A stretch of DNA of 15,512 nt. It comes from Candidatus Colicola coprequi (GTDB taxonomy: Bacteria; Bacteroidota; Bacteroidia; Bacteroidales; Paludibacteraceae). The stretch lies in the NCBI GenBank assembly GCA_018065765.1, contig JAGHSR010000036.1, positions 1-15,512 on the forward strand, read 5' to 3'. Positions 1 through 6,091 of the stretch are shown here, piece by piece (the stretch's first letter is position 1; every line of letters starts with the position of its first letter). Made by a program: the position numbers and the translations under genes. The notes beneath the pieces were generated by a model that was not told the origin of the DNA, did no database searches, and saw only the letters and a program-made list of their open reading frames with translations.

Positions 1-62
1 CATCTGGCTAGAGCGCAACACTGGCAGTGTTGAGGCGAGCGGTTCGAGTCCGCTATACTCCA
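1..62 (+). tRNA. tRNA-Ala (GGC), 3' portion, cut by window edge
   Basis: The window opens inside the D arm. The anticodon stem pairs 16-20 (CAACA) with 28-32 (TGTTG) around a 7-base loop with anticodon GGC at 23-25. The T arm pairs 38-42 (AGCGG) with 50-54 (CCGCT) around TTCGAGT. The acceptor 3' strand is 55-61, with discriminator A62. T at position 59 falls at tRNA position 70, as needed for the G3:U70 alanine identity pair; its partner lies outside the window. The next bases are CGA, so CCA is not encoded and must be added after transcription. Only 20 bases, without a recognisable promoter, separate it from rpmB. Confidence 0.93.
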
Positions 63-82
63 CGAATAAAATTTATAAGAAA

Positions 83-322
83 ATGTCAAAGATTTGTCAA
101 ATTACCGGCAAGAAAGCCATGATGGGGTGCAATGTATCGCACTCGAAGCGCCACACAAAGCGCAGCTTCGATGTGAGCTTGTTCCACAAGAAGTTCTACT
201 GGGTAGAACAGGATTGCTGGATCAGCTTAAACGTGAGTGCCGCTGGTCTGCGTACTATTAACAAAATCGGTTTGGACGCTGCTCTGAAGCAGGCCGCCGA
301 GAATGGGTATTTATACGAATAA
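83..322 (+). CDS. rpmB: 50S ribosomal protein L28 (bL28)
   Basis: This 79-residue protein of the large ribosomal subunit matches bL28 from end to end. The N-terminus has the family signature [11 protein letters not shown] at residues 5-15, followed by the basic [11 protein letters not shown] stretch that contacts 23S rRNA. The length is usual for the family. It starts 20 bases after the tRNA-Ala gene, with an A/T-rich leader and no Shine-Dalgarno motif, as is normal in Bacteroidota. rpmG follows 15 bases downstream, and the rpmB-rpmG-DUF4295 order is typical of this phylum. I see no promoter between the tRNA and this gene, so transcription from upstream of the tRNA is likely (inference). Confidence 0.97.
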   Translation: MSKICQITGKKAMMGCNVSHSKRHTKRSFDVSLFHKKFYWVEQDCWISLNVSAAGLRTINKIGLDAALKQAAENGYLYE

Positions 323-330
323 AAGGAGGA
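323..330 (+). promoter_or_regulatory. Strong Shine-Dalgarno sequence before rpmG
   Basis: The sequence AAGGAGGA lies 7 bases before the rpmG ATG and is nearly fully complementary to the canonical 16S rRNA 3' end. It stands out because the other starts in this window lack any such motif, and Bacteroidota ribosomes are known to sequester their anti-Shine-Dalgarno sequence. It may mark special translational control of rpmG. Confidence 0.8.
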
Positions 331-337
331 AACTACT

Positions 338-526
338 ATGGCAAAGAAAACGAAAGAAGCTCGTGTGCAAGTTATCCTTGAATGCACAGAACACAAGGCA
401 AGCGGAATGCCAGGTACCAGCCGTTACATCACGACTAAGAACCGTAAGAACACTCCTGACCGTTTGGAACTCATGAAGTACAACCCAATCCTCAAAAAGT
501 ACACCCTCCACAAGGAGATTAAGTAA
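338..526 (+). CDS. rpmG: 50S ribosomal protein L33 (bL33), zinc-free type
   Basis: This 62-residue large-subunit protein has the bL33 hallmarks: the opening [19 protein letters not shown], a central [23 protein letters not shown], and a C-terminal KKYTLHKE. Only one cysteine is present, so the paired CxxC motifs of the zinc-binding form are missing and this is the zinc-free form. It lies 15 bases after rpmB and 54 bases before the DUF4295 gene. It is preceded by an unusually perfect Shine-Dalgarno sequence at 323-330. Confidence 0.97.
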   Translation: MAKKTKEARVQVILECTEHKASGMPGTSRYITTKNRKNTPDRLELMKYNPILKKYTLHKEIK

Positions 527-534
527 TTAACCAA

Positions 535-574
535 AGTTTGCAAATTTACGAATTTACAGATTTACAAATTGAAT
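535..574 (+). repeat. Tandem array A, 8-base unit (AATTTACA-like)
   Basis: Five consecutive 8-base units fill most of the gap between rpmG and the DUF4295 gene: AGTTTGCA, AATTTACG, AATTTACA, GATTTACA and the diverged AATTGAAT. The array ends 6 bases before the next ATG. It is short and degenerate and would be weak evidence alone, but the same kind of structure recurs in other gaps of this window. Confidence 0.7.
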
Positions 575-580
575 TAGACT

Positions 581-733
581 ATGGCAAAGAAAGCGGTCGC
601 TACCCTTCATACTGGTAACGCGGGTCGTACCCACAGCAAAGTTATCAAAATGGTAAAATCACCTAAGACCGGTGCTTATATTTTCCAAGAGGAAATCGTA
701 GAAAACGAAGCTGTTAACACTTATTTTAAATAA
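581..733 (+). CDS. DUF4295 family small basic protein, probable ribosomal protein
   Basis: This 50-residue open frame starts MAKKAVATLHTGNAGRTHSK, continues through VIKMVKSPKTGAYIFQEEIV, and ends in NTYFK. It matches DUF4295, a short basic family of Bacteroidota normally encoded right after rpmB and rpmG, as here. From memory, the Flavobacterium johnsoniae 70S structure revealed a phylum-specific large-subunit protein named bL38, and I believe this is that family; I cannot verify the identity here. The basic composition and the operon position support a ribosomal role. The start has no Shine-Dalgarno sequence and follows array A. A terminator lies 18 bases after the stop. Confidence 0.9.
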   Translation: MAKKAVATLHTGNAGRTHSKVIKMVKSPKTGAYIFQEEIVENEAVNTYFK

Positions 734-751
734 GAAACTGCTGCAAAATGC

Positions 752-791
752 AAAAAAAGCACTCCAAATTTGGTGGAGTGCTTTTTTTTTT
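752..791 (+). terminator. Rho-independent terminator of the rpmB-rpmG-DUF4295 operon
   Basis: The 8-bp stem GCACTCCA (759-766) / TGGAGTGC (774-781) closes a 7-base loop and is followed by ten T residues (782-791). Seven A residues (752-758) precede the stem, so A-T pairs can lengthen it and it could also act on the opposite strand. The loop overlaps the -33 box of the next promoter. Confidence 0.95.
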
Positions 792-800
792 GTACTTTTG
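769..800 (+). promoter_or_regulatory. Bacteroidota-type promoter for the lipid kinase gene
   Basis: TTTG (769-772) is the -33 box and TACTTTTG (793-800) a full match to TAnnTTTG, with 20 bases between them. The -33 box lies in the loop of the upstream terminator. Transcription should begin around 805, giving a leader of about 120 bases that is mostly array B. Confidence 0.8.
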
Positions 801-840
801 CGCTCGATTCTTGGCCGTACACTCATTATAATATTCACCC

Positions 841-928
841 CCTCGAATCATCGACCCCTCGACCCATCGAACCCTCGACCCCTCGAATCATCGAATACTT
901 GCATCATCAAACCCTCGAATCATCACAA
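841..928 (+). repeat. Tandem array B, 8-base unit (CMTCGAMY-like)
   Basis: Eleven units of exactly 8 bases follow each other without a gap, for example CCTCGAAT, CATCGACC, CCTCGACC and CATCGAAC. Ten resemble the consensus to varying degree and one (ACTTGCAT) has diverged. The array fills most of the predicted leader of the lipid kinase mRNA and ends one base before its ATG at 930. Confidence 0.9.
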
Positions 929-929
929 T

Positions 930-1895
930 ATGTCAGGAATAATTATAAATCCACGTTCAGGTAAGAAAGCCATGCGCGCACAGCGCCTCTACCTATGGAA
1001 ATTATTAAAAAAACGCCATCAACCCTTCACATACCGCGTTACCAAATATGCCAATCACGCCTTAGAACTCGCGCGCGAACTGGTAGAGAAAGGCTATGAC
1101 CAGATCCTCGTACTCGGCGGAGACGGCACTTTGTCCGAGGTGATTAACGGAATCATGCGCGCCAATATTACTGCGGAGCAAAGGCAGAAAATACAGTTAG
1201 GACTTATGCCGCGAGGTACGGGGAACGACTGGGCTCGCTTTTGGGGCTTGACCCGTGATTTCAAACGTTCATTGGATTTATTCTTCAACGGCAAGTCGCA
1301 GCCGATGGATGTAGGCTGTCTCACCTATTGGCGAAATGGGGTAGAGCACCATCGCTATTTTATTAACTCTGTCGGTTTTGGCATTGATTCCTACACTTGT
1401 CTGCATGCGCAGCGGCTGAAACCCTACATTGGGTCGCACCACGTCAATTATCTGTTTGCCCTGTTGTATTCCATTTGGACATTCAAGCCCATTCGTATGG
1501 AACTGATAGCGGATGGCAAAACCGTTATCAAAAGTGGACTTTTTCACATGAATATTGCCAACGGACCTTATAACGGGGGTGGCATGAAGCAGAATGTCGA
1601 AGCAGACCCTCGTGATGGTGTGTTCCACGGCTTGTTCGTGGAAAAACCTAACTTCAAACAAATCTGCCAAGCGGTGCATAATCTGTTTAATGGGAAACTG
1701 GGAGAACTGCCATTCATTCATCCTTTTGCGGGTAAGGATATGCGCGTTGAAACCAATCAGCACATCAATTTTGAGGCGGATGGTATCAACATGGACATCA
1801 TGAACTCCTTTGAGGTGCACTGCATCCATCATGCCCTCTGTATGACCGTTCCGCAGTATTGTGTGGAAGGTCGTGAGGTTCACGATTTCGAGTGA
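930..1895 (+). CDS. Diacylglycerol/lipid kinase family protein (DAGK catalytic domain)
   Basis: This 321-residue cytosolic enzyme belongs to the DagK/YegS/LCB5 family, which phosphorylates lipid alcohols such as diacylglycerol with ATP. Visible motifs are INPRSGKK near the N-terminus (6-13), the nucleotide-binding GGDGT (63-67) with following SEVINGI, PRGTGND (94-100), NSVGFGID (146-153) and EADG near the C-terminus. I chose the ATG at 930 because INPRSG normally lies within the first ten residues of this family. The in-frame start at 798 would sit inside the promoter and add 44 residues translated only from repeats. The exact lipid substrate cannot be read from the sequence. The gene converges on the MurU-like gene across array C. 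Confidence 0.93.
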   Translation: MSGIIINPRSGKKAMRAQRLYLWKLLKKRHQPFTYRVTKYANHALELARELVEKGYDQILVLGGDGTLSEVINGIMRANITAEQRQKIQLGLMPRGTGNDWARFWGLTRDFKRSLDLFFNGKSQPMDVGCLTYWRNGVEHHRYFINSVGFGIDSYTCLHAQRLKPYIGSHHVNYLFALLYSIWTFKPIRMELIADGKTVIKSGLFHMNIANGPYNGGGMKQNVEADPRDGVFHGLFVEKPNFKQICQAVHNLFNGKLGELPFIHPFAGKDMRVETNQHINFEADGINMDIMNSFEVHCIHHALCMTVPQYCVEGREVHDFE

Positions 1896-1901
1896 GAGTT
1901 A

Positions 1902-1971
1902 GCGGAATGCAAAATGCAAAATGCAGAATGCAAAATGCGGAATGCAAAATGCAGGATGCAAAATGCAAAAT
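1902..1971 (+). repeat. Tandem array C, 7-base unit (GCAAAAT)
   Basis: Ten exact 7-base units follow one another: six are GCAAAAT and the others are GCGGAAT (twice), GCAGAAT and GCAGGAT. The array fills the gap between the convergent lipid kinase and MurU-like genes, where no hairpin terminator is visible. The unit is the reverse complement of ATTTTGC, which makes up array I at the other end of the window. Confidence 0.95.
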
Positions 1972-1987
1972 GCTGTAGGAGTTCCCT

Positions 1988-2749
1988 TTACAAACTTTGT
2001 GCGAAGGTTTCGGCGGTGGATAGTTGGTCTATCTTACCCACATCCATCATGCGGTAGTTGTCGGGAATAAACGCCCTGAGAGTAGTATCTTCCGGCTGCT
2101 GACAATTGACTGCCGGTTGCTGATTAGTGACTATATCAAGATAGAGGTCGATGAGCGAGAACTTGTCCCCCTTGTCTTGAGCCACCTTATCCATATAGGC
2201 GCGCACGCGCGAGGAAAGAAGTGACATACCCGAGAAGGCAAGCAGTTGACCATCGGCTTTGCCTCGCACGTCGCCTGTGCTGATGTTGGTCCAACCTGTG
2301 AGGCGTTGTTCGGTATCGAAACTCAGATAACGTTGCGTTTGGCGTTGGCTGACGACTAACAGTCCCAATTCATTTTTGCGGTAGGCTGCCAGTATCGCCG
2401 GTATGTCGATATTGGAGAGAATATCTACATTGAGTGCCAAGATAGGTTCGTTGACGGCATAGTCCCGCAGGGCTTTTCTCAGTCCGCCACCGGTTTCCAG
2501 TACCATTTCTCGTTCATCGGAAATGGCTATGTTGCATCCGAATGCATCGTGTGCGTGCACGAAATCTATTATTTGGTCCGGAAAGTGGTGTACATTGATG
2601 ATGATATCCGTGATACCGGCGCTCTTGAGTTTCTCTATCTGCCATTGCAGTAATGTTTTTCCCCCTATCGGAACGAGGGCTTTGGGTAGGGAGTCAGTCA
2701 AGGGCTTGAGTCGTGTGCCGAGACCGGCAGCAAATATCATGGCTTTCAT
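1988..2749 (-). CDS. Nucleotidyltransferase, MurU-like sugar-1-phosphate uridylyltransferase
   Basis: This 253-residue protein has the NTP-transferase fold that joins a nucleotide to a sugar 1-phosphate. The nucleotide-binding signature GLGTRLKPLT lies at 9-18, with the catalytic-site lysine in PKAL (22-25), ETGGGLRKAL at 85-94, and a metal-binding aspartate in NVDIL (D109). In pseudomonads, MurU makes UDP-MurNAc from MurNAc-1-phosphate produced by the neighbouring kinase AmgK. Here the gene lies 18 bases downstream of an AmgK-like fusion in the same operon, so the MurU role is the best inference. A mannose-1-phosphate guanylyltransferase or heptose-type nucleotidyltransferase is the main alternative. 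The enzyme should be cytosolic; its transcript depends on the promoter at 4227-4257. Confidence 0.88.
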   Translation of the reverse strand: MKAMIFAAGLGTRLKPLTDSLPKALVPIGGKTLLQWQIEKLKSAGITDIIINVHHFPDQIIDFVHAHDAFGCNIAISDEREMVLETGGGLRKALRDYAVNEPILALNVDILSNIDIPAILAAYRKNELGLLVVSQRQTQRYLSFDTEQRLTGWTNISTGDVRGKADGQLLAFSGMSLLSSRVRAYMDKVAQDKGDKFSLIDLYLDIVTNQQPAVNCQQPEDTTLRAFIPDNYRMMDVGKIDQLSTAETFAQSL

Positions 2750-2767
2750 ATTGCGGGACGGGTGTAA

Positions 2768-4201
2768 CTATTTAGCAGGTAACTCGCGTTCGATATTTTG
2801 TTCGCGATGGATGAGTTGAACTTCCACACCATATTTTTGGTTGATATGTTCAGCCATTTTCTCAGCAGCATAGACGCTGCGGTGCTGTCCGCCTGTGCAA
2901 CCGAAACTGACCATCAGGTTTTGGAACCCGCGATCCATGTACCGTTTGACACTGGCGTCCACAAGGGTGTAGGCGGATTCCAAGAAGGGTTTCATTTCAC
3001 CATCGTCCTCGATGAACTTAATCACCGGTTCATCCATGCCGGTAAAGAAAGTGTATCGCTCGTATTTGCCGGGGTTGTTCACGGCGCGACAGTCAAATAC
3101 AAATCCGCCTCCATTGCCGGTAGCATCTGCGGGAATACCTTTCTTGTAGGAGAAACTGTACACGCGCACTACCAATGGTTTGCGTACACCGACCTCCTTG
3201 AACTGCTTCATCTCGGTCATTTTTTGTAGCACCTCTATTAGATAGGGGTAGTCCTCAGACGCTTCTTTGAGCAACTGACGCAGGTTCTCGATGGCGAACG
3301 GAATGGATTGCAGGAAGTGAGGTTTTTTCTCAAAGTATCCGCGGAAGCCGTATGCGCCCAATACCTGCATGGTTCTGAATAGGACAAAGTGCTTCAGCGT
3401 TTCGTAAAACTCCTCCTTGTCTATTTGTTTGAACTGACTTAATTCGTCCAGGTACTCCTCAATGAGTTCAAACCGCAAGTCGTTGTGAAAATTGGCTTTG
3501 GCTTGCCATAGGAACGATGCCACATCGTAGTAAATAGGCCCCTTACGCCCGCCTTGAAAATCAATGAAATAGGGTTTGTTACCCACCACCATCACATTGC
3601 GGCTTTGGAAGTCGCGGTACATGAAAGCGGTGTGTTTGGCTTGGAGCAGGATGTATGCCAGACGTTCGAACTCGTTCTCCAATTTATCTTCCTGAAAATC
3701 CAGCCCGGTGGCTTTCAGGAAGCAATATTTGAAATAGTTCAGGTCCCATAAAATAGAACGCAGGTTGAACTCCGGTTGGGGGTAGCATTGGGTGAAATCC
3801 ATATCCTCGGCACCTTTCATCTGAAAACGTGCCAGAGCCCGCATGGTTTGGCGAAGCATCTGCTTTTCTTTCTCGCAAAAGACACCGGTTTTTCGTCCCT
3901 CGGCTATGTAGTCGAATAGGAGTGTGTTCCCCAAATCCTCCTGAACATAGTTCATCTCGTCATCGCTGACGGCTATGACGTGGGGGACATTGAGTTTGGC
4001 TTTGCGGAAATGCTCTGCCATATACAAAAACGCGTGGTTCTCGTCGCGCGACGTACCCTGCACTCCGATGAGTGAAGTGGTCTTGTCCTCGCTACTGATG
4101 CGGTAGTATCTGCGGTTGCTTCCCGAGGCTGTCAGAGCAGTTTGTTCACCTACATTCAGACCGGTGGACTGCTTGAATAATTGACCTAAAGATTGTGACA
4201 T
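2768..4201 (-). CDS. AmgK-like phosphotransferase fused to a RapZ C-terminal domain
   Basis: This 477-residue protein has two parts. Residues 1 to about 320 form an aminoglycoside-phosphotransferase/AmgK-type kinase: a GSNRRYYRI nucleotide-binding segment (27-35), a catalytic loop YRDFQSRN (195-202; D197, N202, with Tyr in place of the usual His), and a metal-binding FIDFQGG (D215) followed by GPIYYDVASFLW. Residues about 343-470 match the C-terminal half of RapZ, including VFDCRAVNNP and the hallmark GCTGGQHRSV (434-443). RapZ's N-terminal P-loop domain is absent and replaced by the kinase. In E. coli the RapZ C-terminal domain binds glucosamine-6-phosphate and small RNAs. With the MurU-like gene downstream, I infer a kinase for MurNAc/GlcNAc salvage under amino-sugar control. 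The sugar specificity is not proven. This architecture is known in Bacteroidota. Confidence 0.9.
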   Translation of the reverse strand: MSQSLGQLFKQSTGLNVGEQTALTASGSNRRYYRISSEDKTTSLIGVQGTSRDENHAFLYMAEHFRKAKLNVPHVIAVSDDEMNYVQEDLGNTLLFDYIAEGRKTGVFCEKEKQMLRQTMRALARFQMKGAEDMDFTQCYPQPEFNLRSILWDLNYFKYCFLKATGLDFQEDKLENEFERLAYILLQAKHTAFMYRDFQSRNVMVVGNKPYFIDFQGGRKGPIYYDVASFLWQAKANFHNDLRFELIEEYLDELSQFKQIDKEEFYETLKHFVLFRTMQVLGAYGFRGYFEKKPHFLQSIPFAIENLRQLLKEASEDYPYLIEVLQKMTEMKQFKEVGVRKPLVVRVYSFSYKKGIPADATGNGGGFVFDCRAVNNPGKYERYTFFTGMDEPVIKFIEDDGEMKPFLESAYTLVDASVKRYMDRGFQNLMVSFGCTGGQHRSVYAAEKMAEHINQKYGVEVQLIHREQNIERELPAK

Positions 4202-4226
4202 AAAAGTCCTAATATGAAATTTGGCG

Positions 4227-4257
4227 CAAAGTTAAAAAAAAAGTTGAATGGTGCAAG
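4227..4257 (-). promoter_or_regulatory. Promoter of the kinase-RapZ / MurU-like operon
   Basis: On the minus strand, CTTG (4257-4254) lies 19 bases before TAACTTTG (4234-4227), a full TAnnTTTG match with a one-mismatch -33 box. Transcription would start about 20 bases before the ATG at 4201. Its -33 box is 15 bases from that of the divergent promoter. Confidence 0.75.
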
Positions 4258-4272
4258 TTTTTCTAAATTTTA

Positions 4273-4304
4273 TTTGTTCATTTCACCAAAATGGAGTACC
4301 TTTG
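4273..4304 (+). promoter_or_regulatory. Promoter of the DUF3109 gene, nearly leaderless
   Basis: TTTG (4273-4276) and TACCTTTG (4297-4304) match both consensus boxes exactly, with 20 bases between them. The DUF3109 ATG at 4314 lies only 9 bases after the -7 box, so the mRNA leader should be a few bases long or absent. This also excludes the in-frame start at 4248. Confidence 0.82.
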
Positions 4305-4313
4305 TCGGCAATT

Positions 4314-4904
4314 ATGTTTTTGATACGCGATACACTGGTGTCATTGGATGTCTTGGAGAAGACTTTCTGTTGCGACCTTGATTCATGTCGGGGGTGCTGC
4401 TGTGTAGAAGGCGATGCCGGGGCTCCTATCTCGGAGGAGGAGTGCCGGAAGGTGGAGGAAATCTTGCCCACGTTGTTGCCGGAAATGACCAAAGAAGCAA
4501 GACAAGTGGTGGAGCAGCAGGGGGTGTCTTATTTGGATCCAAGCGGCGAACGTGTCACCTCGATTGTCAATGACAAGGATTGCGTTTTCGCACGAACCGA
4601 CCACAACGGATGGTGTTATTGCCTGATAGAGAAAGCATACAATGCAGGTAAGATAGACTTCAAGAAACCCATTTCCTGCCACCTCTATCCAATACGGCTG
4701 ACTCATGTGGGCGACAAGGTGGGAGTGGAGTATCATCGGTGGGATATCTGCCATTGCGCGCGCGTTTTAGGTAAGAAATTAGGAGTGCCGATTTATCAGT
4801 TTCTGCGAGAGCCCCTTGTTCGCCGATTTGGACAGGAGTGGTACGACGAACTTTGCCTGACGGCTGAGGAGTGGAACAAACAATGTAGCCAAAAAAATCT
4901 ATAG
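4314..4904 (+). CDS. DUF3109 cysteine-rich protein (YkgJ-like cysteine cluster)
   Basis: This 196-residue protein matches DUF3109, a Bacteroidota family of unknown function related to YkgJ-type cysteine-cluster proteins. The N-terminal cluster CCDLDSCRGCCCVEGDAGAP holds C19, C20, C25 and C28-30. Later come C90, the pair C101/C103, KPISCHLYPIRL with C122 and H123, and C146/C148 in DICHC. The spacing suggests a metal or iron-sulfur site (inference). There is no signal peptide, so it is probably cytosolic. The start at 4314 fits the family N-terminus and the promoter; the upstream in-frame ATG at 4248 lies before the promoter. The last sense codon and the TAG stop are the first bases of array D. 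Confidence 0.92.
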   Translation: MFLIRDTLVSLDVLEKTFCCDLDSCRGCCCVEGDAGAPISEEECRKVEEILPTLLPEMTKEARQVVEQQGVSYLDPSGERVTSIVNDKDCVFARTDHNGWCYCLIEKAYNAGKIDFKKPISCHLYPIRLTHVGDKVGVEYHRWDICHCARVLGKKLGVPIYQFLREPLVRRFGQEWYDELCLTAEEWNKQCSQKNL

Positions 4905-4952
4905 CTTCTATAGCTCCTATAGCTCCTATAGCTTCTATAGCCTCTATCAACC
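4899..4952 (+). repeat. Tandem array D, 9-base unit (CTATAGCTC)
   Basis: Five near-perfect 9-base units (CTATAGCTT, CTATAGCTC twice, CTATAGCTT, CTATAGCCT) are followed by a decayed sixth (CTATCAACC). The first unit contains the last sense codon and the TAG stop of the DUF3109 gene. The array ends 20 bases before the tdh ATG. Related 9-base units return in array H. Confidence 0.93.
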
Positions 4953-4972
4953 AAATAAAAAATATCAATACA

Positions 4973-5998
4973 ATGAAAGCATTAGTTAAACGTTATGCAA
5001 AACCGGGTATTTGGATGGAAGATGTTCCAATGCCCGAAGTAGGAGTGAATGATGTACTCATCAAGGTTAAGAAAGCCGCTATTTGCGGAACCGATTTGCA
5101 CATGTACAAGTGGGATGATTGGTCTCAATCTCATTGCACTCCACCTTACACCATGGGGCATGAGTTTGTGGGCGAAGTGGCTGAGGTAGGACCCGGCGTC
5201 ACTCGTTTTCACGTTGGCGAACGTGTCACCGCTGAGGGACATATTGTTTGTGGACATTGCCGTAACTGCCGTCGTGGAATGGGACATGTGTGCGAAAATA
5301 CATTGTCGGTAGGTATCATGGGTAAGGATGGCTGTTTTGCCGAATACGTCACCATCCCCGAGAGTAACGTGGTGAAACTGCGTGACGAGATTCCCGATGA
5401 TTTTGCTGCCATCATGGATCCGTTTGGAAACGCTACGCACACCGCATTGGCATTCCCAGTTCTGGGTGAAGATGTGCTCATCACGGGTGCAGGTCTTATC
5501 GGTACTATGGCTGCAGGTATTTGCCGTTTTGCAGGTGCTAAACACATTGTTGTGACCGATGTGAACCAACTTCGTCTGGATATTGCCAAGAAGATGGGTG
5601 CCACCCTCACCGTCAACGGCGCCAAAGGCGAAACGTTGGAGGGTGCAATGGAGCAATTGGGTATTCATGGCTTTGATGTAGGACTGGAGATGTCCGGTGC
5701 ACCCGCTGCTTTCAACGATATGATTCGCCACATGTACAAGGGCTCTAATATCGCTCAATTGGGCATCTTGCCATCGAACACACAAGTCAACTGGTCAGAT
5801 ATCATCTTCAATGCTCTGACGCTCAAGGGTATCACCGGTCGTCGCATGTGGGAAACTTGGTATCAGATGGAGCAGATGTTGTTGGGTGGCTTGGATCTGA
5901 GTCCCGTTATCACCCACCGTTTCTCGTTCGACGACTTCCAAAAAGGCTTTGACGTCATGGTCAGCGGTCAGTGCGGTAAGGTGCTGCTAGAGTGGTAA
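4973..5998 (+). CDS. tdh: L-threonine 3-dehydrogenase
   Basis: This 341-residue zinc-dependent medium-chain dehydrogenase oxidises L-threonine to 2-amino-3-oxobutanoate with NAD+, the first step of threonine breakdown to glycine and acetyl-CoA. Its length equals that of E. coli Tdh. Catalytic zinc ligands C38, H63 and E64 are present, as are the structural zinc cysteines C93, C96, C99 and C107. The Rossmann motif GAGLIG spans 172-177, with an acidic D196 typical of NAD+ preference. EMSGAP and the SGLDLSPxITH-like C-terminal region also match. No kbl partner (2-amino-3-ketobutyrate CoA ligase) lies next to it here. The leader is array D plus a short A-rich stretch; no clear promoter of its own was found. 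Confidence 0.96.
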   Translation: MKALVKRYAKPGIWMEDVPMPEVGVNDVLIKVKKAAICGTDLHMYKWDDWSQSHCTPPYTMGHEFVGEVAEVGPGVTRFHVGERVTAEGHIVCGHCRNCRRGMGHVCENTLSVGIMGKDGCFAEYVTIPESNVVKLRDEIPDDFAAIMDPFGNATHTALAFPVLGEDVLITGAGLIGTMAAGICRFAGAKHIVVTDVNQLRLDIAKKMGATLTVNGAKGETLEGAMEQLGIHGFDVGLEMSGAPAAFNDMIRHMYKGSNIAQLGILPSNTQVNWSDIIFNALTLKGITGRRMWETWYQMEQMLLGGLDLSPVITHRFSFDDFQKGFDVMVSGQCGKVLLEW

Positions 5999-6091
5999 TT
6001 TTGCTCTTCGACTGTAGTAAATGCACGATTTCATCGTCTAACCATATACAAGACTTAAAGACCCACAATAACAACACAAAACAGAAAACAA

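Noticed and set aside
798..929. Longer N-terminus for the lipid kinase protein starting at 798
   Set aside because: The start lies inside the -7 box and the 44 extra residues are translated repeats rich in Pro, Ser and His; family members start near INPRSG.
1902..1971. CRISPR-like array
   Set aside because: Units are 7 bases with no spacers, and no cas genes are nearby; the same applies to the other arrays.
4982..5785. 267-codon minus-strand open frame
   Set aside because: Antisense shadow of tdh with no recognisable domain or promoter.
5996..6003. TAATTTTG, a TAnnTTTG match at the tdh stop codon, as a promoter for the M16 gene
   Set aside because: No TTTG-like -33 box at 19-21 bases upstream, and the leader would be about 80 bases without other support; could be chance.
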